Shown here one piece after another: positions 1-8,355 of a stretch of 64,000 bases of DNA. The DNA comes from an uncultured Sulfitobacter sp. (GTDB lineage Bacteria > Pseudomonadota > Alphaproteobacteria > Rhodobacterales > Rhodobacteraceae): the NCBI RefSeq assembly GCF_947502895.1, contig NZ_CANNBM010000002.1, forward strand, positions 868,001 through 932,000, in the 5' to 3' direction. The notes beneath the pieces were generated by a model that saw only the letters and a program-made list of their open reading frames with translations, had not been told where the DNA came from and did no database searches. The first letter of the stretch is position 1. Each line of letters begins with the position of its first letter. Made by a program: the position numbers and the translations under genes.

Positions 1-48
1 AGATGCGGCAATGCCGCCGATTGTCTGGCGGCGTGTAAGAATGGTCAT
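1..48 (-). CDS. N-terminus of a Tat-exported protein (cut by window edge)
   Basis: Sixteen codons of a minus-strand gene running off the left edge. They read Met-Thr-Ile-Leu-Thr-Arg-Arg-Gln-Thr-Ile-Gly-Gly and onward, a typical twin-arginine motif followed by the start of a hydrophobic stretch, so the product is probably exported folded through the Tat system. A GGAGGA ribosome site lies 5 to 6 bases before the ATG. It diverges from rpe, sharing the roughly 150-base region in between. The mature function cannot be told from this fragment. Confidence 0.6.
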   Translation of the reverse strand, partial: MTILTRRQTIGGIAAS

Positions 49-200
49 AGTCTATCCTCCCAAGTTTTCTTTGCGAAAGAGTGCGCCGTGGGCGCGCAGC
101 AAGTCAAGCAACCACCCTGCGAAACACGCCACACCGATTGCCCCCCGCCCGCGCCCTGTGCTATCGCCCTAGCAACCTAGTCAACCAAAGGCGCTGCCCC

Positions 201-890
201 ATGTCCTTCGACCGTTCCATCAAAATTGCCCCCTCCATCCTTGCCGCCGATTTCGCCAACTTTGGCGCGGAATGTGCCGCTGTTGAGACGCAAGGCGCAG
301 ATTGGATTCATGTGGATGTGATGGACGGGCATTTTGTGCCCAACATTACTTTTGGCCCTGCGACATGCGCCGCGATCCGGCCACATATCAAGGGCGTGAT
401 GGATGTGCATCTCATGATCTCTCCGGTAGATGCCTATATCGAAGATTTCGCCAATGCGGGTGCCGATTTCATCACTGCCCATGTCGAGGCAGGACCACAT
501 ATTCATCGTACCCTACAGGCCATCCGCGCCACAGGGGCCAAGGCAGGCGTCGCCCTGAACCCCAGCACTCCAGCCGAGGCTGTGGCCCATCTGCTCGATC
601 TTACCGATCTTGTCTGTGTGATGACGGTCAACCCCGGCTTTGGCGGTCAGAAGTTCATCGACATGAGCGACAAGATCAAGACCCTGCGCGCTATGATCGG
701 CGACCGGCCTGTGCATATCGAGATTGATGGCGGCGTCGATCCCAGAACCGCCCCGATCGTTGCAGCAGCGGGAGCCGACGTGCTGGTCGCAGGCTCTGCC
801 GTATTCAAAGGTGGCTCGGTCAGCGATCCTACGCCCTACGGCACCAACATCCGTGCGATCCGCGAAGCAGCCGCAGGCACCTACGTCTAA
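201..890 (+). CDS. rpe: Ribulose-phosphate 3-epimerase
   Basis: A 229-residue cytoplasmic TIM-barrel enzyme that interconverts D-ribulose 5-phosphate and D-xylulose 5-phosphate in the pentose phosphate and Calvin pathways. Visible family signatures are IAPSILAADF at the N-terminus, the metal and catalytic segment DVMDGHFVPN, HLMI, the phosphate-binding NPGFGGQKF and the late catalytic Asp in EIDGGV. The length is normal for the family. The frame is open upstream to position 81, but the start at 201 gives the conserved N-terminus. The gene is followed by the convergent end of an acyl-CoA operon after 40 bases. Confidence 0.95.
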   Translation: MSFDRSIKIAPSILAADFANFGAECAAVETQGADWIHVDVMDGHFVPNITFGPATCAAIRPHIKGVMDVHLMISPVDAYIEDFANAGADFITAHVEAGPHIHRTLQAIRATGAKAGVALNPSTPAEAVAHLLDLTDLVCVMTVNPGFGGQKFIDMSDKIKTLRAMIGDRPVHIEIDGGVDPRTAPIVAAAGADVLVAGSAVFKGGSVSDPTPYGTNIRAIREAAAGTYV

Positions 891-930
891 GCTGTGACGA
901 GCGCCTGTAAGGCAGCGAGGAACCACAAGC

Positions 931-2424
931 TCAGGGAAGCTGATCGGCAAATGTCTCGATCATTTTATGCTTGAGCAGCTTCCCCGTGGGTGCGGCAGGA
1001 AGCGCGGTTGCCAGCACGATGTGCTTGGGCCGCTTGTAGCCTGCAAGACACTTTTTCACGAAAGCACGCAAATCGTCGATGTCTGGCCTGTCCGCGTCAG
1101 ACACTTGAACAAAGGCCAGCACTTCTTCGTCTCCGTCCTTGGTCCGCCCTACCACAGCCGACTGGATCACTTGCGGATGATCGTTTAACGCCGCCTCTAC
1201 TTCTGGCGGGTAGACGTTAAAGCCACCGTGGATGATCAGCTCTTTCGAGCGGCCAAGGATATGCAACTTGCCGTCGGCATCTATCTTGCCCAGATCGCCT
1301 GTATGCAGCCATCCATCCGCGTCCAGCGCCTTGGCCGTTTCTGCGGGGTTCCGGTAATAGCCCTTCATTACGTGTGGGCCGCGCACCAGCACTTCGCCTT
1401 CGTCCACGCCATTGCCACCAGTTGCATCAACATCAATCCGCGCTTCGGTCCCGGGGGTCACTGGACCAACCGAGATATCGGGCGACCCGATCGGATTATT
1501 CGTGGCTGATGCGCCTGATGAAGTTTCGGTCATACCAAACCCGTTTTGCAACGGCAGTTCATAGAACGCCTCTGCCTTGCGTTTCCAGGCAGGGTCCAGC
1601 GGTGCGCCGCCGCTCGAGACATAACGCAAAGCAGGGGCGGCGAGCCGCTCCATCCCCTGCTCTTTGGTGTATTGCATGACCAGCGCGTGCATCTGCGGCA
1701 CAGCGGGAATGATCGTCACACCTCCCATCGCAGCCTCGTGCAATTTTTGCGCCGAAAACCGTGCTTCGATTTGCACATGCGCACCTGTAAAGCACGCACC
1801 TGTCAGAACCGAAATCAACCCGAAAACATGGCTCATCGGCAGCACGCCGTACACAATGTCTTCTGGTACCATCTGCCGCAAACCGCTGGAGGCTTTCCCC
1901 CCGAACCGCATACCGCTATGGGTCAGCATCACACCCTTGGGGTCACCTGTGGTGCCTGTCGTATAAAGAAGAACCGCAACATCATCCAATTCGGGATCAG
2001 GGTCAGACACGCCTTGCGCCAACATAAGGGAGCCGAACGCCCCCTCAATCCCGACACCTTCCAAGCGCGCGGCGTGAGCTGCCGCATCGGCTGAGACATG
2101 GGCCGTGGCCACGATGGCCGCAGGGGTGGCGTGTTTCAGAACGCGGGCCACTTCCGCTTCGGTCTGGCGGGCGTTGAAAGGGATCACCACCGCGCCCAGT
2201 TTCCATGCCGCATGCAATGTCGCCACGGCGGCTGCGCAATTTTCGACCAACAACAGCACGCGATCGTTCTGTTGCACACCAACAGCAGTCAAATGCGCAG
2301 CCAGATCATCGCTCGCGCGGTCAAGATCGCTATAGCTCCAATGCACACCACTTGAATCGCTCAGCGCAGTGCTGTCCGGTGCTATCGCCACACGGTCCTT
2401 TAGAAAGTCCACCACCAGTTCCAT
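931..2424 (-). CDS. Class I adenylate-forming acyl-CoA synthetase
   Basis: A 497-residue AMP-dependent CoA ligase that should activate a carboxylic acid to its acyl-CoA. Visible motifs are the phosphate loop YTTGTTGDPKGV (about residue 170), the adenine-site motif FGMTETSSG and the C-terminal hinge region DLGKIDADGKLHILGRSKELI, with the late catalytic Lys in PTGKLLKH. It is the last gene of the minus-strand acyl-CoA operon, 32 bases after the hydratase-fold gene. The ATG at 2424 is preferred over an earlier in-frame Met because a purine-rich GGGAGAA precedes it. The substrate is not readable; the setting suggests a fatty, dicarboxylic or branched acid. Confidence 0.88.
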   Translation of the reverse strand: MELVVDFLKDRVAIAPDSTALSDSSGVHWSYSDLDRASDDLAAHLTAVGVQQNDRVLLLVENCAAAVATLHAAWKLGAVVIPFNARQTEAEVARVLKHATPAAIVATAHVSADAAAHAARLEGVGIEGAFGSLMLAQGVSDPDPELDDVAVLLYTTGTTGDPKGVMLTHSGMRFGGKASSGLRQMVPEDIVYGVLPMSHVFGLISVLTGACFTGAHVQIEARFSAQKLHEAAMGGVTIIPAVPQMHALVMQYTKEQGMERLAAPALRYVSSGGAPLDPAWKRKAEAFYELPLQNGFGMTETSSGASATNNPIGSPDISVGPVTPGTEARIDVDATGGNGVDEGEVLVRGPHVMKGYYRNPAETAKALDADGWLHTGDLGKIDADGKLHILGRSKELIIHGGFNVYPPEVEAALNDHPQVIQSAVVGRTKDGDEEVLAFVQVSDADRPDIDDLRAFVKKCLAGYKRPKHIVLATALPAAPTGKLLKHKMIETFADQLP

Positions 2425-2456
2425 GTCGCGTTCTCCCCTATGCGTTTGCTTGCCGT

Positions 2457-3227
2457 TCAACTGTAATTCGGGCTGCGTTTTTCCAGAAATGCGGCGATGC
2501 CCTCTGCCGCTTCGGGTGCGCCGGTGGCATGGCCCATGGCATCACGCTCATGATCCAGCTGCTCTGCCTCGGTGGTATCATAGGCGGCAGCGACCATCTT
2601 GCGAATAGCAGCCTGCGCATCGCGCGGCCCTGCGCCAAAGCGGTCGGCATATTGCCGTGCAACATCCATCGCATCACCCACTTCGGTTAGCGCATTTACC
2701 ACCGCTAGGTCATACATCCGCTCGGCCAATACAGGTTGGGCCAACATGCACATCTCCATCGCCAGCTGCCGCGGCACACTGCGGGCCAAATGCGCCGTAA
2801 GCCCCCCGTCAGGGACCAGCCCTGCCTTGACATAGGACGCCACAAACTTTGCGCCCTTCGCGGCAACCACCACATCACACGACAACGCGATGCTTAGGCC
2901 AGCGCCCGCCGCCCCCCCTTCTACCGCAGCGATAATAGGGACGGGACAAGCCCGCATTGCGCGGATCACATCATGCAAGCTGTCGATGCGTGCCGCCCGC
3001 TGATCCGCTGGCATGCCCTGACTTTTGATAAGCTGGGTCAGATCACCACCCGCACAGAAAAACGGCCCCTCGGACGTCAGCACGATAGAGCGCAGGCGAC
3101 GCTCCGATGCCATCTCACAGGCTTTCATGATGCACTCATACAGCTCGGGCGAAAGCGCGCCACGTTTGTCGGTGTTGCCGTTCCAAATGATCAGGCGGTC
3201 GCCTGCGTCTTCCAGCCGTGCGCTCAT
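2457..3227 (-). CDS. Enoyl-CoA hydratase/isomerase family protein, PaaG-like
   Basis: A 256-residue crotonase-fold protein. The oxyanion-hole segment FFCAGGDL and the second oxyanion turn GGAAGAGLSIAL are clear. The usual first catalytic Glu of hydratases (GGGLE type) is replaced by Ser here. The second catalytic region reads LVPDGG, with Asp as in PaaG-type isomerases, instead of the PE-LGL motif. It is therefore more likely an isomerase or an unusual hydratase than a standard enoyl-CoA hydratase. It sits in the acyl-CoA operon 13 bases after the thioesterase gene, with a GGAG site before its ATG. Confidence 0.85.
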   Translation of the reverse strand: MSARLEDAGDRLIIWNGNTDKRGALSPELYECIMKACEMASERRLRSIVLTSEGPFFCAGGDLTQLIKSQGMPADQRAARIDSLHDVIRAMRACPVPIIAAVEGGAAGAGLSIALSCDVVVAAKGAKFVASYVKAGLVPDGGLTAHLARSVPRQLAMEMCMLAQPVLAERMYDLAVVNALTEVGDAMDVARQYADRFGAGPRDAQAAIRKMVAAAYDTTEAEQLDHERDAMGHATGAPEAAEGIAAFLEKRSPNYS

Positions 3228-3240
3228 GGTGCTGTCTCCG

Positions 3241-3672
3241 TTAATCTAGTTTTTCTTGGGGGACGCGTTTGAACACGCCTGTTGATGTAGCCACCAAAGT
3301 GCCGTCTTCGTGATGCAACTCTGCACTGATAAACAGCAGGCTGCGCCCGCCACCTGTGACTGTGCCAGTGGCCGTCATGCGCCCGCGTCTGCCAGACCCT
3401 ACGAACTGGGTGTTCATAGAGACCGTCAGGAACGGGGCCTTCCCTGTTGCGTCCACACTCAGTGATCCGGTTGTGCCACTTGCATTATCGAGCAGCGTCA
3501 CGGCAATTCCGCCGTGCAACGCTCCATGTCGGTTGAGGTGGTCATCGGTCACATCAAGATAGCAGCGCCCGTGCAAAGGGTCACGCACATCTACGACGTA
3601 TCCTAACAGGCGTTGGGTGCCGGTCTCACCATAGATGAAACCGGCCTCTTCTTTATGCTGCGGCGAGGGCAA
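3241..3672 (-). CDS. PaaI-type hotdog-fold acyl-CoA thioesterase
   Basis: A 143-residue single-domain hotdog protein with the PaaI signature HGALHGGIAVTLLDNASG, where the Asp after LL is the usual catalytic acid. It would hydrolyse acyl-CoA esters to free CoA, perhaps clearing dead-end intermediates of the surrounding pathway. No ATG exists in the N-terminal part; the best start is TTG at 3672, with GGAG seven to eight bases upstream. This start lies inside the end of the upstream acyl-CoA dehydrogenase gene (20-base overlap), so the two are probably translationally coupled. Confidence 0.85.
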   Translation of the reverse strand: MPSPQHKEEAGFIYGETGTQRLLGYVVDVRDPLHGRCYLDVTDDHLNRHGALHGGIAVTLLDNASGTTGSLSVDATGKAPFLTVSMNTQFVGSGRRGRMTATGTVTGGGRSLLFISAELHHEDGTLVATSTGVFKRVPQEKLD

Positions 3673-4786
3673 TAAAACGCTCCAGATGGTGATCTACATC
3701 GCCGAAACGATGGTCGGCCATGACAATACGCTTGGCGATATGTGCCAGCTCGTATTCCTGTGTCATGGCGATGCCGCCGTGCAACTGGATGCTTTCCTCA
3801 CCCACCAGACGGCCAACGCGACCGATCAGGTTTTTGGTGGCCGAAACATTCCGCTCCCGCAAGCCTCGGCCCGCCTCAAGATGACCCGCAGCAAGGATCA
3901 CGGCAGACCGTGCCTGCTCCATCTCGATCAACAGGTCAGAGAAGCGGTGCGCCAGCGCCTGAAACGTCCCGATCGGACGGCCAAACTGCTTGCGTGTTCC
4001 AAGGTAGTCTTTGGTCAGTCTCACAGCTGTTTCCATCGCGCCCAATGTCTCGGCGGTTTGGGCTACATTGGCGGCAGCGATGCGCGCCTCGATGGCCTCG
4101 CTCGCTTTGCCAGCCCCGCCCAGACGGGCAGATGCCGGCACTTTCACATCGTCCAGTGTCACTTCGGCGGCGCGGCCACCTGCCAGCAAGGCATAGCCCT
4201 GTACAGTCAGGCCAGCGGTGTCTTTGGGCACCAAAAACAGCGAGATACCCTCTGCATCGCCCTGCTCGCCACTTTCGCGCGCAGAAACTACCAGAACATC
4301 GGCAGCTTCGGCATTCACGACAACAGCTTTGCGCCCGTTGAGCACGATCTCACCGCCTGTCTCGGCAGCGGTGGTGCTGACGCGTGTGAGATCATAACGG
4401 CTGGTAGGTTCGCCGTGCGCAAAAGCCAGCTGCAAACCACCACCGATGATCTCTTCGATGTGTGCCTGCTGGTCTTCATTGCCCAAATCAGCGATCAGAC
4501 CGCCCGCCAGAACAGCAGTATCGAGGAACGGTTCCACTACACCAGCGCGGCCCAGCTCTTCGAACACCACGGCAATGTCGAAACCCTTGCCGCCAAAGCC
4601 GCCCTGCTCTTCCGAAAACAGTGCGCCTATCACGCCCAGCTCCGCCAACTCGGCCCAGATCTCGGACGACATGCCGGTGTCGCTTTCAAGGATTTTGTTG
4701 CGGGTTGCCGTATCATAGCGGTCACGCAGGAAACGCCGCAGCGTGTCTTGCAGCATTTGCCGCTCTTCTGTCAGGTCAAAATTCAT
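3653..4786 (-). CDS. Acyl-CoA dehydrogenase (PimD-like)
   Basis: A 377-residue FAD-dependent acyl-CoA dehydrogenase that introduces the alpha-beta double bond into an acyl-CoA and passes electrons to ETF. The order of N-terminal helical domain (FDLTEERQMLQDTLRRFLRD), middle beta domain and C-terminal helical domain (TRKQFGRPIGTFQALAHRFSD) is normal. It starts 3 bases after the stop of a second dehydrogenase gene. Such side-by-side pairs often form heteromeric dehydrogenases in pimelate, cyclohexane or sterol side-chain degradation. A substrate is not readable. Confidence 0.88.
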   Translation of the reverse strand: MNFDLTEERQMLQDTLRRFLRDRYDTATRNKILESDTGMSSEIWAELAELGVIGALFSEEQGGFGGKGFDIAVVFEELGRAGVVEPFLDTAVLAGGLIADLGNEDQQAHIEEIIGGGLQLAFAHGEPTSRYDLTRVSTTAAETGGEIVLNGRKAVVVNAEAADVLVVSARESGEQGDAEGISLFLVPKDTAGLTVQGYALLAGGRAAEVTLDDVKVPASARLGGAGKASEAIEARIAAANVAQTAETLGAMETAVRLTKDYLGTRKQFGRPIGTFQALAHRFSDLLIEMEQARSAVILAAGHLEAGRGLRERNVSATKNLIGRVGRLVGEESIQLHGGIAMTQEYELAHIAKRIVMADHRFGDVDHHLERFIALAAA

Positions 4787-4789
4787 GCC

Positions 4790-5989
4790 TTAGCTCCCCA
4801 TCGTGACTTTTGCGATGATCCCGCGCTGGATCTCGTTTGACCCACCGAAAATCGACAATTTGCGGTTGTTGAAATATTTGGCCGCAACAGGCCCCGCGCC
4901 CAACGGGTCAGGCAGAACTTCGTTGCTTCCTTCCACCGCTTCCGACGCAAAGGGCATTGCATAGACGCCAGCCGCACGGCGCGCCAGATCGTTGATCTCC
5001 TGACGGATGATTGTGCCTTTGACCTTGAGCATGGAAGATTCCACACCCGGTGCCTGCCCAGCCGCCGCCTTGGAGACGATACGCATGTTGGTCGTGCTCA
5101 TCGCCATCAGATCAATCTCGACCTGTGCGACACGCGCTGCAAAATGCGGGTTCTCGATCAGCGGCTTGCCGTTCGCCATCTCGGAGCGTGCAAGACGTTT
5201 GACCGAAGCCAGACCCGCCTGCGAGAAACCAACGCCCGCAATGTTCGTGCGCTCGTGCGTCAGCAGGTACTTGGCATAGGTCCAGCCTTCGTTTTCCTTA
5301 CCGACAAGGTTCTCGACTGGCACTTCTACGTCCGTAAACCACACTTCGTTCACCTCATGGGTGCCGTCCAGCAAGATGATCGGGCGCACTTCGACACCGG
5401 GGGTGTCCATGTCGATCAGCAAAAAGCTGATGCCCTCTTGCTGCTTGACGTCTTTGTCGGTGCGCACAAGGCAGAAAATCATGTTGGCGTGCTGGCCCAG
5501 TGTGGTCCAGGTCTTCTGGCCGTTCACGATGTAATGCGTGCCTGCCTCGTTCTTGACGGCTGTCGTCTTGAGCGATGCAAGGTCGGACCCGGCACCCGGC
5601 TCTGAGTAGCCCTGACACCACCAGTCCTCACCGCTCAGGATGCGGGGCAGCCAATAGTCATTCTGCTCTTGAGAGCCAAATTTTTGCAGCACAGGCGCAA
5701 GCATCCCCAGACCAAAGGGCACGATACGCGGCGCAGCGGCGGCGGCGGCCTCTTCCTCGAAGATGTGCTTTTGCACGGCGTTCCACTCTGCACCGCCGAA
5801 CTTCTTGGGCCAGTTAGGGGCCAGCCAGCCACGCTCGTTCAGCGTCGCGTGCCATGCCTCCATGTCGGCCTTGTTCAGCTCACCCTTGCCGCGCACTTTG
5901 TCGCGCATCTCGGGTGTGACTTTTTCTTCCATAAACGCGCGCACTTCGTCACGGAATGCAATCTCGTCGTCGGAATAGCTCAGGTCCAT
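4790..5989 (-). CDS. Acyl-CoA dehydrogenase (PimC-like)
   Basis: A 399-residue acyl-CoA dehydrogenase. It has the N-terminal helices (LSYSDDEIAFRDEVRAFMEE), the substrate/FAD segment CQGYSEPGAGSDLASL and NGQKTWTT, and the C-terminal FAD-contact segment FGGSNEIQRGIIAK. The length and motifs match the larger partner of PimC/PimD-type pairs. It is the second gene of the operon, 42 bases after the FadJ-like gene, and is followed with a 3-base gap by the smaller dehydrogenase. A heteromeric complex of the two is inferred from this arrangement. Confidence 0.9.
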   Translation of the reverse strand: MDLSYSDDEIAFRDEVRAFMEEKVTPEMRDKVRGKGELNKADMEAWHATLNERGWLAPNWPKKFGGAEWNAVQKHIFEEEAAAAAAPRIVPFGLGMLAPVLQKFGSQEQNDYWLPRILSGEDWWCQGYSEPGAGSDLASLKTTAVKNEAGTHYIVNGQKTWTTLGQHANMIFCLVRTDKDVKQQEGISFLLIDMDTPGVEVRPIILLDGTHEVNEVWFTDVEVPVENLVGKENEGWTYAKYLLTHERTNIAGVGFSQAGLASVKRLARSEMANGKPLIENPHFAARVAQVEIDLMAMSTTNMRIVSKAAAGQAPGVESSMLKVKGTIIRQEINDLARRAAGVYAMPFASEAVEGSNEVLPDPLGAGPVAAKYFNNRKLSIFGGSNEIQRGIIAKVTMGS

Positions 5990-6031
5990 TGGGATATCCT
6001 CTCCATCACTCTATCGGTTGTCGCTACACCC

Positions 6032-8128
6032 TTAGCTAGCGGGCGCACGGTTCAAGTCATCAAAGCTGCGGCCAGTCGCCACAAGCGATTGCAGCAAGGG
6101 TGCAGGTTTCCAGAACCACGCGTCCTCTTGCGCATACCGCTCGATGTCGGCCAGCACCTTATCAAGGCCCTGCAGATCGGCCCATTTCAGCGGCCCGCCC
6201 CAAAAGCGCGGAAAGCCGTAGCCAAACAGCAGCACCATATCAACGTCGGCAGGGCGTCGGGCGATGCCCTCATCCACCACCTTGGCAGCTTCGTTCACCA
6301 TCGCACACATGTAGCGCCTGACAATATCTTCGTCAGTGAAATCACGTGGCGTAATTTCCAGCGCAGCCTGTTCGGCGGCGATCAGCTCGGGGATTTTCGG
6401 GTTTGGCACGCTGGCCCGGCTTCCCGCCTCATAGAGGTAATAGCCCTCGCCCGTTTTGCGCCCGAAATGGCCCTCCTCGCACAGCTTGTCGATATAGGTC
6501 GGGACCCTCTCGTCGGGGTGGCGATCAGGTGCTTTGCGCTTGCGGGTCATCCAGCCGATGTCGAGACCCGCCAGATCGGCCACAGCAAATGGCCCCATGG
6601 CAAAGCCGAAACCCGTCAACGCGCGGTCAATCTGGTAGGGTGACGCGCCGTCCAGCACCATGTGATCTGCTGCTGTGCGGTAAACGGCCAGAATACGGTT
6701 GCCGATGAACCCGTCACAAACCCCCGCCCGCACCGAGATTTTACCCAGCCGTTTACCAAGCTCAAAGCCTGTTGCCACGACATCAATCGCTGTCTTGTCG
6801 GCGACAACCACCTCCAGCAACTTCATCACGTGGGCAGGCGAGAAGAAATGCAGTCCGATCACATCCGCAGGGCGCGAGGTGGATGCAGCGATTTCGTCCA
6901 CATCAAGATAGGAAGTGTTGGACGCAAGGATCGCACCGGATTTGCACACAGCGTCCAGCTTACCAAAGACCTCTTTCTTGACGGCCATATCCTCAAACAC
7001 GGCTTCGATCACCAGATCGACATTGGACAGCGTGTCGTAGTTCACTGCAACTGTCAGAGCTTGCGTGACCAAGCCATCGTATTGCATCTGGGTAATCTTG
7101 CCGCGGCTCAGCGCACCTGCCAGATTGCCTTCGATCCGTTTGCGCGCGGCAGCGACCTGCTCTTCATTCGTTTCAATCAGCACAACCTGCATCTGCGCCA
7201 ACAGGGCCGCTGTGGCGATGCCTGCGCCCATTGTACCGCCACCGATGACGCCGATTGCATCCAGCGCGCGCGGTGTCACACCCTTCAGTTCGGGCAGGTT
7301 GCTGACTGCACGCTCGTTAAAGAACGCGTGGATCATACCTTTACTCTGATTGCCTTGCAGCAGCTCAAAAAACAGGGCGCGCTCGGCGGCCATGCCTTCG
7401 GCAAAGGGCAGTTCGCTGGCAGCTTGGGCCGCGCGGATGATCGCACCGGGGCTGGTTTGGCCGCGACCTTTCTGCAGTGCTGTGACATGGGCCGCGTCCC
7501 AATCAATAGGCGCAGGTGCGGGCAATTCGGATACGGCGCGGCGCGGCGCGGCCTGGACCAGCAGCGCATTTGCATAAGCCAAGCCCACCTCTTGCGGATC
7601 GCCCTCTTCGATCTTGTCGATGATCCCGTGCTTCAGTGCCTCCGCAGCTTTGACCTGACGACCTGTAGACATGATTTCAATCGCTGTTTCGACCCCAGTC
7701 AGGCGCGGCAAACGCTGGGTGCCACCGGCACCCGGCAACAAGCCCAGATGCACTTCTGGCAGCCCAATTCGCGCGGTCGGTTGGGCAATCCGGTAGTGCG
7801 CGCCCAGCGCCACCTCTAGCCCGCCACCAAGGCTAACGCCGTGCATCGACGCAATGACCAGCAGCGGCGATGCCTCGATCCGCGTACACAGATCAGGCAG
7901 AGCGGGCTCCATTGGCGGTTTGCCAAATTCGGTGATGTCTGCCCCCGCAATAAAGGCGCGCCCCTCTCCCACAATCAGAACAGCCTTCACGCTGCTGTCC
8001 GCCTCGGCGCGGTCCATGCCACCAGACAACCCTTGCCGCACAGCTTGGGACAAAGCATTCACAGGGGGATTGTTGATGCGCAAAACAGCGACGGAGCCAT
8101 GAACGCTAAAAACAACAGGATCAGACAT
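6032..8128 (-). CDS. FadJ/FadB-like enoyl-CoA hydratase / 3-hydroxyacyl-CoA dehydrogenase
   Basis: A 698-residue fusion enzyme for two steps of beta-oxidation. The N-terminal crotonase domain (about 1-190) keeps both hydratase glutamates, in GGGLEVALG and LPEVHLGLLPGAGGTQ. The NAD-binding domain starts near residue 300 with IGVIGGGTMGAG, and the two C-terminal 3-hydroxyacyl-CoA dehydrogenase domains follow, including HFFSPAHVMKLLEVV. The ATG at 8128 is chosen because GAGGAA precedes it and the hydratase domain begins there; the frame is open a further 16 codons. It is the first gene of the minus-strand acyl-CoA operon. A thiolase partner is absent from the operon. Confidence 0.92.
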   Translation of the reverse strand: MSDPVVFSVHGSVAVLRINNPPVNALSQAVRQGLSGGMDRAEADSSVKAVLIVGEGRAFIAGADITEFGKPPMEPALPDLCTRIEASPLLVIASMHGVSLGGGLEVALGAHYRIAQPTARIGLPEVHLGLLPGAGGTQRLPRLTGVETAIEIMSTGRQVKAAEALKHGIIDKIEEGDPQEVGLAYANALLVQAAPRRAVSELPAPAPIDWDAAHVTALQKGRGQTSPGAIIRAAQAASELPFAEGMAAERALFFELLQGNQSKGMIHAFFNERAVSNLPELKGVTPRALDAIGVIGGGTMGAGIATAALLAQMQVVLIETNEEQVAAARKRIEGNLAGALSRGKITQMQYDGLVTQALTVAVNYDTLSNVDLVIEAVFEDMAVKKEVFGKLDAVCKSGAILASNTSYLDVDEIAASTSRPADVIGLHFFSPAHVMKLLEVVVADKTAIDVVATGFELGKRLGKISVRAGVCDGFIGNRILAVYRTAADHMVLDGASPYQIDRALTGFGFAMGPFAVADLAGLDIGWMTRKRKAPDRHPDERVPTYIDKLCEEGHFGRKTGEGYYLYEAGSRASVPNPKIPELIAAEQAALEITPRDFTDEDIVRRYMCAMVNEAAKVVDEGIARRPADVDMVLLFGYGFPRFWGGPLKWADLQGLDKVLADIERYAQEDAWFWKPAPLLQSLVATGRSFDDLNRAPAS

Positions 8129-8355
8129 TTGTGTATTCCTCGGATGGTTGCAGAACAGGTGCGGCGCAGGCGGCAACAGGTCATGCTCAATAAACCAGCA
8201 CCTGCGCCAGATTGTCTACACCGCGCCCCACGATGGGCCAAATGACGCTACGGCCCGATGCATAGCAGCGATCACGAAAACGCGGCCTGATGCCAACACC
8301 GCTGGACGCGCCCGTCGATATCAGGTTCACTCCGCGCAGGGGACAAGGAAAATAC

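Noticed and set aside
3635..4840. 401-codon open frame on the plus strand
   Set aside because: It is antisense to the acyl-CoA dehydrogenase gene with clear catalytic segments; no start site or motif supports it.
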